Virus record (IMG/VR): IMGVR_UViG_3300010158_000132
Location: 1-43,004 of that record
Length of the DNA: 43,004 nt
Direction: 5' to 3' (one strand)
From: a virus
Shown: piece after piece, positions 8,099 to 15,425 of the stretch
Layout of the letters: each line of letters begins with the position of its first letter
Numbering within the stretch: the first letter of the stretch is position 1
Position numbers and translations under genes: made by a program
The notes under the pieces: generated by a model
What the model saw: only the letters and a program-made list of their open reading frames with translations
Told to the model about the DNA's origin: nothing
The model's database searches: none

Positions 8099-8545
8099 TC
8101 AAGCATACCAACCAGCAAGAACATATCTATCATTCCCGCCAACTGTATTAACTCTGTGTAAAAGTTTACTATTATCGAAATATAACATATTGCCTTTTTT
8201 TGGAACAATACTTTTCTTTTTATCAATAATCACAGTTTCGCCCCCTGAATAGTCGTCATTAAGATAGCATATAAAAACACATTTATCTCCATGATCCACA
8301 TGATCCAATGTACAAGAATTAATTGGCCATTTTACTATTTGACTATTGTCCAAATACATATCATCTTTAAAATCTTTTCTAACTTGCGTGTCAATTTTAT
8401 TTAAAAGAGGCTGGAATTGCGGAAATTCAAATAATCCCAAGGGAAAGGTTCCCTTATATTCAAGAATCTTATCCTGATTATCTTTGTAAAATTGTATTAA
8501 TAAAGCACATTCTTCTGCTGAGAGGAAATTTGTTTTTAATTTCAT
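8099..8545 (-). CDS. 2OG-Fe(II) oxygenase, prolyl-4-hydroxylase type
   Basis: 148 residues, a minimal double-stranded beta-helix oxygenase. The iron ligands are visible: H82 and D84 in LDHVDHGD, and H130 in KLLHRV; R140 in DRYVLAGWY is the likely 2-oxoglutarate salt bridge. YLNDDYSGGETV (94-105) and VPKKGNMLYFDN are typical of P4Hc domains. It should hydroxylate a side chain (protein Pro) or another substrate using O2 and 2OG. It lies 6 nt from the methyltransferase pair upstream, so it may act in the same modification pathway, but that is inference. Confidence 0.85.
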   Translation of the reverse strand: MKLKTNFLSAEECALLIQFYKDNQDKILEYKGTFPLGLFEFPQFQPLLNKIDTQVRKDFKDDMYLDNSQIVKWPINSCTLDHVDHGDKCVFICYLNDDYSGGETVIIDKKKSIVPKKGNMLYFDNSKLLHRVNTVGGNDRYVLAGWYA

Positions 8546-8551
8546 AGAATA

Positions 8552-9496
8552 TTAACAGTTCCAGATGTATATCTTGTCCTGCTTCTTTTTACCTTTGGCC
8601 TGTCCTAATTGTTGTAATAGATCTTCTTCTGTATCACAGGGAGTTAATCCATATTTAATAGCATCGTCATACATTTTAGGACTAATATTAAAACAAACAG
8701 TTCCGCCCTGTTTAATATGCTTAACACATTTAGCCCATAAAGGAATAAAGAAGTCCTCATAAAAGACCCGATCATTTTCCCAGGGCTTCATATTCTTATA
8801 TAATTCCATATTAATATAAGGCGGACTAGTTAATACAAAGTCATAATTGATTTTACTATAATCCACAGTTAAACAACTATCCCAAATCATTTCTAATTTA
8901 CTTGTATTTTCTACTGCGAATAGACCATTACCAAATGTTACTTTGTTTTCTAGAAAGTCCATCATGCCATCATAAGCAGGCTTCATATCTATATTAGTAT
9001 CTATGCCCACATAGTCTATACCTAAACTCCAAGCCCCAAGCATACGCCCGCCCCAACCAGCTGTGGGATCTAATACGGCTGTGGCATTATATTTCTTATA
9101 TAGATATTTGGCTGTAATACTTTTAAACATAACAATGCTACCAGTATTAATTCTATAGCATTCAAATATATTATTAGCAGGGACTTTACCTCCCCTATTT
9201 CTTTTACGAGTCTGATCAATTAAAAAGGCCTTTTTCGCAGGGTCAGCCCACATTTCATAAATTGTTTCCCTGGGCTTACCTGAACGCTCTCTAGTACAAT
9301 GTAATAAATTAGCAAATTGATAATGATAAAGAAATCTATTTCCCGCGAAATTGTTTTCATTTTCTCGACAATCGTATCGGTTTAAATTATTTAAATCTTT
9401 ATTTAATTCCTCGTCAGAAATTAATTTATGATTAACAATATCATCAATGGTAACTAGTTCTAAATTGTCATTTACTGTACGAATCTTTTTACTCAT
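8552..9496 (-). CDS. SAM-dependent DNA methyltransferase, SPPY type
   Basis: 314 residues. The SAM-binding motif I is DPTAGWGGR at 143-151 and the catalytic motif IV is TSPPY at 223-227. This N6-adenine/N4-cytosine class methylates an exocyclic amino group. The order (motif I then IV) fits a beta/gamma-like DNA methyltransferase. The N-terminal 120 residues are of unknown role and may recognise the target. It overlaps the upstream methyltransferase-like gene by 4 nt (ATGA), so the two are probably made in fixed ratio. No cognate restriction enzyme is proven. Confidence 0.82.
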   Translation of the reverse strand: MSKKIRTVNDNLELVTIDDIVNHKLISDEELNKDLNNLNRYDCRENENNFAGNRFLYHYQFANLLHCTRERSGKPRETIYEMWADPAKKAFLIDQTRKRNRGGKVPANNIFECYRINTGSIVMFKSITAKYLYKKYNATAVLDPTAGWGGRMLGAWSLGIDYVGIDTNIDMKPAYDGMMDFLENKVTFGNGLFAVENTSKLEMIWDSCLTVDYSKINYDFVLTSPPYINMELYKNMKPWENDRVFYEDFFIPLWAKCVKHIKQGGTVCFNISPKMYDDAIKYGLTPCDTEEDLLQQLGQAKGKKKQDKIYIWNC

Positions 9497-10749
9497 TTTT
9501 TCTCAAATAACCATAAATCTTCAAAATTACCGCCCCGCATTTTAGCCGCTTGACGACCTGTGCTTATAGCACTCCATTGTACCTTATATCTGCCAATATT
9601 AGTTAAATGATCGCTAACAATTTTCATCATATCTTCACTAATTGTAACATCTTTTTTATCTTTATTGCGATAATTCGAAATAATAAATCCCAAACGGCCA
9701 TTCTTTTTTAATACTTGCTCACATATTTCGATTGTTTCTTCCCAATAACCCCGTAACCAATCCGCATAATCGGGATAATTAGTTAAACTTTGATTGGGAC
9801 TGTCGTATATTTCTAAATCATAATAGGGCGGGCTGAATAATACAGCATCCACCTTGTCTCGATACTTGTCTACAAAATTAAATCTTTTCTGTAATTCCTC
9901 ACTAGGACAGCAATATAAATCAATTGTTTTATCCTGTAATTCAAATATACTTTGATCCCTATATGCTTGATATGATTCGTGTAATAAACGACCATTGTCA
10001 ACTACATCAGGAATTACATCTGTACTAATAAAATGTTTAAATTTAGTGCTGCTATAAAAGCCAAACTGATAAGCATTCCAACCCATTACTGGAGCAAATA
10101 TAGTATCTCCTTCAAATAATTCATCTAATATTCCACGATAAGTCGCTGGATTAAAGATACTAGCACGGTTAGCTCCAATCATAAAGTCAGTCCAGAATTG
10201 ATTATAATCGCCATCTAATTGACATATATGATCAAAGAACGCTGGCCCTGCTAGACTATTTCTTATTTTAAAATCCTCGAACATGGCACGTAATAATCCA
10301 AAGGTATATTCGCTGTCATTTGCGTATAATTTCCGTGTATTATAAAACTTATCGAAATTAATATTCTTACATACACGCCCATATTTAGAATTCTTTATGC
10401 CCTGGAATGTATCCGCTGTTCTAATTGATGTAGTGGGAATATCAAAATAATAATTTAATTCGTGGGGTAATTCCCCATATCTTTTAAACCACGTCTTTAA
10501 TGCCACTTCGGGCTCTAATACCAGCATACGATATAAATTCCTTTTATATAATTCTAATCTTTCTGCCCTATCGTCCCTACGGGCCACACGACTAATAAAC
10601 GTATTTATATCACTACGAACAACAAATTCACCTGAACGATCAGATATATTTAAAATACTTAATTTATTCGAAAAATCCTCGTAAGAAATTCCCCGATTAA
10701 ACGTAAATAATCGAATAAAATCCTCGAATTTAAATATAACTGTTGTCAT
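9493..10749 (-). CDS. Second SPPY methyltransferase-like protein, degenerate SAM site
   Basis: 418 residues. The C-terminal half has SPPYYDLEIY at 306-315 and a beta-strand VLKKNGRLGFIISN, as in amino-methyltransferases. Motif I is altered: FAPVMGWNAYQFGF at 218-231 replaces the expected DPxxGxGxx, though it aligns by position with DPTAGWGGR of the partner. It may bind SAM poorly and act as a specificity or allosteric subunit (compare METTL14, by analogy only). The N-terminal 200 residues are unfamiliar. Translation is coupled to the gene at 9496. Confidence 0.72.
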   Translation of the reverse strand: MTTVIFKFEDFIRLFTFNRGISYEDFSNKLSILNISDRSGEFVVRSDINTFISRVARRDDRAERLELYKRNLYRMLVLEPEVALKTWFKRYGELPHELNYYFDIPTTSIRTADTFQGIKNSKYGRVCKNINFDKFYNTRKLYANDSEYTFGLLRAMFEDFKIRNSLAGPAFFDHICQLDGDYNQFWTDFMIGANRASIFNPATYRGILDELFEGDTIFAPVMGWNAYQFGFYSSTKFKHFISTDVIPDVVDNGRLLHESYQAYRDQSIFELQDKTIDLYCCPSEELQKRFNFVDKYRDKVDAVLFSPPYYDLEIYDSPNQSLTNYPDYADWLRGYWEETIEICEQVLKKNGRLGFIISNYRNKDKKDVTISEDMMKIVSDHLTNIGRYKVQWSAISTGRQAAKMRGGNFEDLWLFEKK

Positions 10750-10938
10750 TTAATTCCAACGCAACATAAACATTAAATAATCCTGCTCACGGACAAATTC
10801 AAATACTCCATCCCCAATAAACCACCAGCCATCCTTTAAATGATTGTCGCACCATACGATACAAGGCGACCATCCTTGATACGGCTTCACCTCAGGAGCA
10901 CGTACACTAGCTACGAATCTTTTCTCTATTTCGTTCAT
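10750..10938 (-). CDS. 62-aa protein with C-terminal FxFxxxxDYxxFMLRW signature
   Basis: Trp-rich small protein ending VFEFVREQDYLMFMLRWN. The ending matches those of five other small proteins in the window. It abuts both neighbours without gaps. Function unknown. Confidence 0.6.
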   Translation of the reverse strand: MNEIEKRFVASVRAPEVKPYQGWSPCIVWCDNHLKDGWWFIGDGVFEFVREQDYLMFMLRWN

Positions 10939-11160
10939 TTAACTGTATTTTAACATAAACCAAGTGTAATCCTCATCCCTATCAAACACATAGTAAACTT
11001 GATTAGTCAACCAGTTACCCTGCTCAACCCTACACCGGAACTTTTCACGCCAACGACCACCATATTGACGGGGTAATTCTAACGGTTCTACTGGTAATTC
11101 CCGTTTAGCCGCCCAATAAGCACGATTAAAAGGGTCCGATAATACATTAACTCTAATCAT
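10939..11160 (-). CDS. 73-aa protein with the same C-terminal signature
   Basis: Basic in the middle (GGRWREKFRCRVE), ending YYVFDRDEDYTWFMLKYS. Clearly of the same family as the 62-aa neighbour. It overlaps the upstream gene by 4 nt (ATGA). Confidence 0.6.
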   Translation of the reverse strand: MIRVNVLSDPFNRAYWAAKRELPVEPLELPRQYGGRWREKFRCRVEQGNWLTNQVYYVFDRDEDYTWFMLKYS

Positions 11161-11384
11161 TGAAATTTTAACCTTACGAAGCTGGCCATACTCTCGTTAA
11201 CGAATGTAAAAGTAACTGAAGGAGGCTCAGTTTCTATTTCCTCATAGCTAAAGTAATCCTCCTGCCTGGGCCGAAAACTCCATGTAAAATCCTTATTAGC
11301 CGCTAATCCTAGCCCTTTTAACTCCATGACTATATCATATGCTTCTGTAGCAGTATTCACAGGGACGACAACGGTATTTGACAT
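11157..11384 (-). CDS. 75-aa protein with the same C-terminal signature
   Basis: The ATG at 11384 (MSNTVVVPVNTATEAYDIVM) is chosen; the longer frame needs a TTG at 11435 with no ribosome site. It ends VTFTFVNESMASFVRLKFQ, a divergent member of the small-protein family. A short helix (TEAYDIVMELKGLG) precedes two strands. Confidence 0.58.
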   Translation of the reverse strand: MSNTVVVPVNTATEAYDIVMELKGLGLAANKDFTWSFRPRQEDYFSYEEIETEPPSVTFTFVNESMASFVRLKFQ

Positions 11385-11445
11385 AACCCGGCGTGGCCTT
11401 ATAGAACCCGAGAACAGCGCGAAGCGCACGTGCAAAACCCGAACA

Positions 11446-11763
11446 CTATTTCGCCCATGCCATTTCTACTTCCTCTAACTCCGGAACGATCTCACCACCA
11501 TATTTCAACATATAAAATACAGCATCTGCCTCCTGATCAAACTCTATGTAATGCTCTTGTACATCTCGGGGTACACCTAACATAAAACGCCAGTGAGCTC
11601 CTTGAGCAAATACAGGATAGTCAGCCCCGTGAAGAATAGGCCCAGCTACATGGACAATTTCACCTAGTATACGTGCCAGTTCATCACGATATAACGCATC
11701 GTCACCATAGTTAACATGGCTAGCGTAGAGTCTACGAGCGACGCTGACTCGAGTCTTAGTCAT
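11446..11763 (-). CDS. 105-aa protein with related C-terminal signature
   Basis: MTKTRVSVARRLYASHVNYG start, the ATG overlapping the upstream stop (ATGA). Ends with YIEFDQEADAVFYMLKYGGE followed by an acidic tail, so the signature is internal here. The N-terminal half is helical and basic. Function unknown. Confidence 0.6.
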   Translation of the reverse strand: MTKTRVSVARRLYASHVNYGDDALYRDELARILGEIVHVAGPILHGADYPVFAQGAHWRFMLGVPRDVQEHYIEFDQEADAVFYMLKYGGEIVPELEEVEMAWAK

Positions 11764-11930
11764 AGCCAATCCTTTTTAGTATTAATATGCTCGCGCTTGT
11801 ACTCTTGATATTCCCCATAAAGATACACGCTACCAACGATAACAATGGCGCCGATGACAATGACGCCTATGAGCAAGTAAACAGCATTTAGTATATCGAA
11901 CTGTATGGCTATGGCTCTAGCTATGTCCAC
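11760..11930 (-). CDS. 56-aa single-pass membrane protein (GTG start)
   Basis: GTG at 11930 preceded by AAAAGGACTC. One hydrophobic segment (about residues 16-38: AVYLLIGVIVIGAIVIVGSV), then a charged tail EYKREHINTKKDWL. The stop overlaps the next ATG (ATGA). It is the first gene after the promoter at 11962-11990 and starts the run of small genes leading to the methyltransferases. Confidence 0.6.
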   Translation of the reverse strand: MDIARAIAIQFDILNAVYLLIGVIVIGAIVIVGSVYLYGEYQEYKREHINTKKDWL

Positions 11931-11961
11931 GATGAGTCCTTTTGAGTTAGTTGTACTAGTT

Positions 11962-11990
11962 ATTATAACATATTATTCAAAAAGATTCAA
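11962..11990 (-). promoter_or_regulatory. Sigma-70-like promoter
   Basis: Minus strand TTGAAT (11985-11990), 17 bp, TATAAT (11962-11967). Confidence 0.72.
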
Positions 11991-12058
11991 TCATTTTGGG
12001 GTCGGTAGTCTACTATTCTCGCCCGGAGATATAATAAAGTCGATTAAATCACGGATAT

Positions 12059-12088
12059 GTAAGGAAAAGTAAGAAAAGGTAGGAAAAT
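12059..12088 (+). repeat. 10-bp phased purine-rich repeat
   Basis: Three successive 10-mers GTAAGGAAAA, GTAAGAAAAG and GTAGGAAAAT, each one helical turn long, followed by a GT-starting partial unit. Such phasing suits DNA bending or cooperative protein binding. Confidence 0.6.
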
Positions 12089-12146
12089 GTTGGATATTAT
12101 TCGAAATAATAAAGAAAAGTATATGTATAGTGAGTTAGTTATTAGA

Positions 12147-12165
12147 GAAAAGATTGAATCTTTTC
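12147..12165. repeat. 19-nt palindrome
   Basis: GAAAAGATT-G-AATCTTTTC. Its core GATTGAATCTTTT recurs inverted at 11980-11992, where it overlaps the -35 box of the promoter. It could be an operator. Confidence 0.5.
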
Positions 12166-12303
12166 GGTTCGGAGTGCGGTGAGAAGAAAGTGTCAAAACC
12201 TTCAGTCCTCGGGGTGAGATGGTTGAAATATGGACTATACATCGCCCGTTATCACCTTGTATCACCGTCTCGTCTTCCGTATATAGTATCCTTATATACT
12301 GTC

Positions 12304-12339
12304 GTATACCCTTGTATACCCTTGTATACCCTTGTATAG
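12304..12339 (+). repeat. Tandem 10-bp repeat GTATACCCTT
   Basis: GTATAC starts at 12304, 12314 and 12324, with a variant GTATAG at 12334. Each GTATAC is itself a palindrome. The 10-bp period is again one helical turn. Confidence 0.7.
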
Positions 12340-12422
12340 CTGGGTATATCCACCCTAGACTACCCTTTCCGCCCGGTGATATCAGGGCGCCGACCTTGCA
12401 CTGCAGGGGTTCTACTTATAAG

Positions 12423-13376
12423 TTATTGTATAGAGCTATAAGGAGTTAGCTGTCTAACCAAGTCTTTGACCCGATTACGCATGTCATCTGTAACTTCATT
12501 ATCTCTGCATATAGCAAATCTATTATATATATTAAGTGCCTGTGAACACTCACCATGTCCATTTCTGGGTGGGTCTTTTAACATACCTTTGAATACAGCA
12601 TCAAACGCATGGGTAGCCGTGGGATAATGTTTCCATAATGTAGCTTGAGTGAATATATCCCGGTCGCATTCATGTATAGGTGTAGCTGTGTCCCGACCAG
12701 CAGTGAATACAGCCACTGGTCCATTGTAAGGTCCTAATGGTGGTTTATAACTAGTCCAGTAACCAGTAACACAATTTGGATATAGGGCTATACCAGCCCG
12801 AAACATAGTATTATATTGATTAAGAAAGGGTGTACTAGTCATAGTGCGTAGTACAGTCCATCCACCTTGGCTGTTGCCCTGTAGGTATATACTACCGGGA
12901 TCTACACCTTGACTGATGACGAATCGACCGGCTGCGATAGCATCTAGGGCTCGCATGTTGGCACCGTATTCATTCCATGTCTTCCAATTTTCCAGCTTGC
13001 CCCTACTCCAGTAGCTGTCTAATACTAATACATTGGCACCGAGTTCTTTGCGGGCCCACTGTGCACTAGCGATATCCATGGCACCTACTCCATGTCCGCC
13101 GTGTAGGAATATGAATGTGGGGCGGTTTTTCACCCCGTCTTTGTGCGGAGTCCATGAGGCTAGTAACCGGCCCCGACCGTCAAATGTAGTCACGATGGGC
13201 AGGTAATCCGCCAGGTTTCTATTGGTAGTGTACCATTCGATCTGTACATCGCCTAATAACTGAGCAGGCGGGGCGGTGGCGATAGTTGCGGGTTGAAAGT
13301 CCGGGACCTCGTCGAGGGTTAATGCAGCCGCTGACGTGGACCAGACTAGGGCTAGTATTACAAGGAACTTATTCAT
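12423..13376 (-). CDS. Secreted alpha/beta hydrolase (dienelactone hydrolase-like)
   Basis: 317 residues with a clear signal peptide (MNKFLVILALVWSTSAAA) and probable cleavage near residue 18. The alpha/beta-hydrolase core shows the oxyanion loop LHGGHG (91-96), nucleophile S169 in QGNSQGG, acid D229 in AGRDTATP, and H256 in ATHAFD. Such enzymes hydrolyse esters or related bonds. Export to the periplasm by a phage is unusual; it might act on lipids, polysaccharide esters or in lysis. It is the last gene of a seven-gene operon starting at 14378. The substrate is unknown. Confidence 0.82.
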   Translation of the reverse strand: MNKFLVILALVWSTSAAALTLDEVPDFQPATIATAPPAQLLGDVQIEWYTTNRNLADYLPIVTTFDGRGRLLASWTPHKDGVKNRPTFIFLHGGHGVGAMDIASAQWARKELGANVLVLDSYWSRGKLENWKTWNEYGANMRALDAIAAGRFVISQGVDPGSIYLQGNSQGGWTVLRTMTSTPFLNQYNTMFRAGIALYPNCVTGYWTSYKPPLGPYNGPVAVFTAGRDTATPIHECDRDIFTQATLWKHYPTATHAFDAVFKGMLKDPPRNGHGECSQALNIYNRFAICRDNEVTDDMRNRVKDLVRQLTPYSSIQ

Positions 13377-13491
13377 GGATGAACCAAGCTAGGGCTATTA
13401 ATATCATGGCCAGCATGCCAAATATACCAAACAGTATGATGGTGACTAGGCTGTCTTGTAGGTAGTAATAAGCGAGGTTTATTTCTGTCAT
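13369..13491 (-). CDS. 40-aa single-pass membrane peptide
   Basis: MTEINLAYYYLQDSLVTIIL then FGIFGMLAMILIALAWFIHE: one membrane segment filling the C-terminal half. The stop is read 8 nt inside the hydrolase gene. Ribosome site AGGGTG. It could be a small membrane partner of the exported hydrolase or a lysis-related peptide; neither is shown. Confidence 0.55.
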   Translation of the reverse strand: MTEINLAYYYLQDSLVTIILFGIFGMLAMILIALAWFIHE

Positions 13492-13492
13492 G

Positions 13493-13651
13493 TTAGCACC
13501 CTGTCTGGCATTTGAATTGACCTTTGCCTGTGATAGTAACAGCCCGGGTCATTGTGGGTTTATACTCAGTAGTTCCATGCTGGGTCATGTGATAAACTGC
13601 TGCGCCCGCTGTGATGCCCAGGACAGCGGCCATGGTTAACCAGCTGGTCAT
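13493..13651 (-). CDS. 52-aa peptide with N-terminal hydrophobic segment
   Basis: MTSWLTMAAVLGITAGAAVY then a Thr/Lys-rich tail with two Cys at the end (KCQTGC). Strong ribosome site AAAGGAGCAGGT. The ATG overlaps the upstream stop (ATGA). It may be a signal anchor or exported peptide. Confidence 0.55.
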   Translation of the reverse strand: MTSWLTMAAVLGITAGAAVYHMTQHGTTEYKPTMTRAVTITGKGQFKCQTGC

Positions 13652-13821
13652 ACCTGCTCCTTTAAAGGGAACTTGTCCTGGATCACACGATATGCTTGCA
13701 TGGTACGCTCACTGTATAACATGCGGCCATGTTTAGCGATATCTCTAACAATGTCCGGGGCGGTCCAGCCTATGAATGCCGCTTCTTTTTGGATCTGTTT
13801 AATGGCAGTAGCTAGTTTCAT
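13648..13821 (-). CDS. 57-aa hypothetical protein
   Basis: MKLATAIKQIQKEAAFIGWT start, mostly helical, soluble. Start and stop both overlap neighbours (TAATG and ATGA). Confidence 0.55.
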   Translation of the reverse strand: MKLATAIKQIQKEAAFIGWTAPDIVRDIAKHGRMLYSERTMQAYRVIQDKFPLKEQV

Positions 13822-14069
13822 TATTCACCCCTATTGTGGAATACTATATCACGGACAAACTCACGGTCGGCAGTATCGCCTAGGAACTGTGTGTCCTCTA
13901 AGTCTTTGTACATTTCAATGGCCTTGATGACTTCCTCACGGGTAAAGTCATACTTGTATATGCCGTTGACACCGTAGAACTCTAGGGTATAAGCGATGAA
14001 ACGCTCTTGTGGATCTTCAGGTAAACCCAAGGGAGTCATGCCTGGTAATGCGGTTACTTGTGGGGTCAT
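13821..14069 (-). CDS. 82-aa hypothetical protein
   Basis: The ATG at 14069 (MTPQVTALPGMTPLGLPEDP) is favoured because the upstream gene ends at 14071; the longer frame overlaps it. It is helical in the second half (TREEVIKAIEMYKDLED) and acidic. No family recognised. Confidence 0.58.
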   Translation of the reverse strand: MTPQVTALPGMTPLGLPEDPQERFIAYTLEFYGVNGIYKYDFTREEVIKAIEMYKDLEDTQFLGDTADREFVRDIVFHNRGE

Positions 14070-14070
14070 A

Positions 14071-14193
14071 TTATAGTGCCTCATATAAGTGTGCGAATGC
14101 TTCTGGACTGACATAGTCTTTGACATAGATGTAGATGTCTACAATGTCATACCCTTGGCGTTTCATGCGTACGATCTCTGCGTTGACATCCAT
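14071..14193 (-). CDS. 40-aa hypothetical peptide
   Basis: MDVNAEIVRMKRQGYDIVDI...YVKDYVSPEAF. Start overlaps the upstream stop (TAATG), and the next gene begins two bases after its stop. Soluble, mixed helix and strand. Function unknown. Confidence 0.5.
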   Translation of the reverse strand: MDVNAEIVRMKRQGYDIVDIYIYVKDYVSPEAFAHLYEAL

Positions 14194-14378
14194 TATTTTA
14201 CTCCCATGTTGTTAGTGGCTTCAACACAAGCAACCTGTAAGGCCAAGTCACCTTGTATGCGGCTAAGGCTTAGTATGTCACGGCCTGTTAAGAATGTACT
14301 AGAACCCTTGCTAATCTCTTGCCCTAGAGCCTGATGTAACATACGGGCTTCCTTAATGGATAAGTTAATAGAAATCAT
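14193..14378 (-). CDS. 61-aa hypothetical protein, operon leader
   Basis: MISINLSIKEARMLHQALGQ, mostly helical. Ribosome site AAGGAGCAC. It follows the shared leader TATAGTAAACAATAAGGAGC and the promoter at 14408-14436. Confidence 0.6.
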   Translation of the reverse strand: MISINLSIKEARMLHQALGQEISKGSSTFLTGRDILSLSRIQGDLALQVACVEATNNMGVK

Positions 14379-14407
14379 TTGTGCTCCTTATTGTTTACTA
14401 TATACAT

Positions 14408-14436
14408 AGTATAAGCTCAAAGGCATTATATGTCAA
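14408..14436 (-). promoter_or_regulatory. Sigma-70-like promoter with shared phage leader
   Basis: Minus strand TTGACA (14431-14436), 17 bp, TATACT (14408-14413). Confidence 0.82.
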
Positions 14437-14492
14437 CCAAAAGGATACATAATGGTATCTGCCTAGGCGGCCAATACGCCACGCCTACTCTT

Positions 14493-14521
14493 ATTATAAC
14501 ATCTTTCAGCCCTTATGTCAA
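14493..14521 (-). promoter_or_regulatory. Upstream tandem sigma-70-like promoter
   Basis: Minus strand TTGACA (14516-14521), 17 bp, TATAAT (14493-14498): both boxes match consensus. It lies 85 bp upstream of the first promoter of the same operon. Confidence 0.8.
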
Positions 14522-14570
14522 CCGGTCTAGGCTGGGTCTGTAGCGTACATACAACGGTGTGCAGGGGGTA

Positions 14571-14594
14571 AAAACAGCCCCTAAAACAGCCCCT
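14571..14594 (+). repeat. 12-bp tandem repeat
   Basis: AAAACAGCCCCT repeated twice, directly followed by AATTTAGGGCCC, so the second copy can pair as CCCTA/TAGGG. Confidence 0.6.
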
Positions 14595-14665
14595 AATTTA
14601 GGGCCCTATTCAAGCTCCTATATAGCTCCAGGTCCTGTCAGGCTATAGTATGGTAAGGGGTGGGG

Positions 14666-14808
14666 GGTCTAGAAACTTCGGGTACCCCCGGTAGGTCTAT
14701 TAAGCTACAATACAAATACTAAACTGGGAAAAGGCGTCAGATAAAACCGCGTCAAAATCGCCTATTATATTACCCACCATACCCCCCAGGTCTAGAACTT
14801 TCGGTGCC
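14666..14808 (+). repeat. Pair of diverged ~20-bp direct repeats
   Basis: Copies at 14666-14686 and 14789-14808 share GGTCTAGAA, then CTTCGG or TTTCGG, and end in ACC or GCC. A GGGGTGGGGGG run precedes the first copy; ACCCACCATACCCCCC precedes the second. Confidence 0.55.
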
Positions 14809-14892
14809 TTTAAAATCAGGGTTTCAAAAAATTTGCACAAAAATTTTTTTTATCTCTATGCATATAGACCGGAGGGACTACAGTGGCTTATA

Positions 14893-15135
14893 TTAGGCAC
14901 CGTAGCGTAGTCTTATTAGCAAGGCCTGTTGCTCGCAGTCTACATCTAAATACCATGTAGTCATCTGTCGTTTCCAAGTGTCCACAGGGTTGATGGGTCG
15001 TAGTTCACTGTATATACGCCAGCCTTCGCCCCCAACTTGATTGTGCAGCCAATACATACGCCTACTGATTGTACGACTACAGTATTCAGCTAGGTCTACT
15101 CTATTAGTAGTTTGTGGTATAGTCAGTCGAGTCAT
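14893..15135 (-). CDS. 80-aa protein with related C-terminal signature
   Basis: MTRLTIPQTTNRVDLAEYCS start, ending WYLDVDCEQQALLIRLRYGA, a divergent form of the small-protein family ending (xLRYG). The ATG overlaps the upstream stop (ATGA). Last gene before the 14.5-kb gap. Confidence 0.57.
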   Translation of the reverse strand: MTRLTIPQTTNRVDLAEYCSRTISRRMYWLHNQVGGEGWRIYSELRPINPVDTWKRQMTTWYLDVDCEQQALLIRLRYGA

Positions 15136-15425
15136 CCGAAGAACTTCGCCAACAGTATGGGTATCATCTGTATGTCTTCTTCAGTGCGTACATACATATC
15201 ATCTCTGTCAAGTGTGGTATAATCCCATACAGCTAGTCTAATAGCCAGTTCACGGTTAGTCTTTATGGGATATATCCTTATTTCTTTGTTGTCAATGGTA
15301 ATATCCATGTATTCATTCACTCCAGGGATTATACCCCAGTTCTGTCCCCCACGGAGTACATGCCATACCCAAGCATCACCAAACCACTGCTCCACTGCCA
15401 GTTTGACTAGTTTGCTAGAGACCAT
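15132..15425 (-). CDS. 97-aa hypothetical protein
   Basis: MVSSKLVKLAVEQWFGDAWV start, then beta-rich (YMDITIDNKEIRIYPI) and a C-terminal EEDIQMIPILLAKFFG that may be a distant form of the small-protein ending. It overlaps the upstream gene by 11 nt. Confidence 0.55.
   Translation of the reverse strand: MVSSKLVKLAVEQWFGDAWVWHVLRGGQNWGIIPGVNEYMDITIDNKEIRIYPIKTNRELAIRLAVWDYTTLDRDDMYVRTEEDIQMIPILLAKFFG

Larger units (their letters stand above)
11991..12422. other. Non-coding gap with phased repeats, possible origin or control region
   Basis: About 430 bp without a convincing gene. It holds a 10-bp phased purine-rich repeat (12059-12088), a 19-nt palindrome (12147-12165) and a 10-bp tandem repeat (12304-12339). 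The frames present have no ribosome sites and do not look like protein. A replication origin or regulatory region is a reasonable guess, but no known initiator site was recognised. Confidence 0.5.
14522..14892. other. Non-coding gap with direct and tandem repeats
   Basis: About 370 bp without a gene. It holds a perfect 12-bp tandem (AAAACAGCCCCT, 14571-14594), two diverged direct repeats (14666-14686 and 14789-14808) beside G- and C-runs, and an AT-rich end. No tRNA or known ncRNA was recognised. Confidence 0.5.

Noticed and set aside
5645-10749. Complete restriction-modification system
   Set aside because: The methyltransferases are plausible, but the nuclease-like motif in the 375-aa protein is weak, and other genes lie between them. 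Kept only as a note.
12154-12339. Plus-strand frame of about 60 codons in the repeat region
   Set aside because: It contains the repetitive GTATACCCTT run, has no ribosome site, and its translation is low-complexity; more likely chance.
14810-14860. Terminator in the AT-rich stretch before 14893
   Set aside because: An AAAAAATTT/AAATTTTTT stem is possible, but it is all A-T and can form by chance in such sequence.
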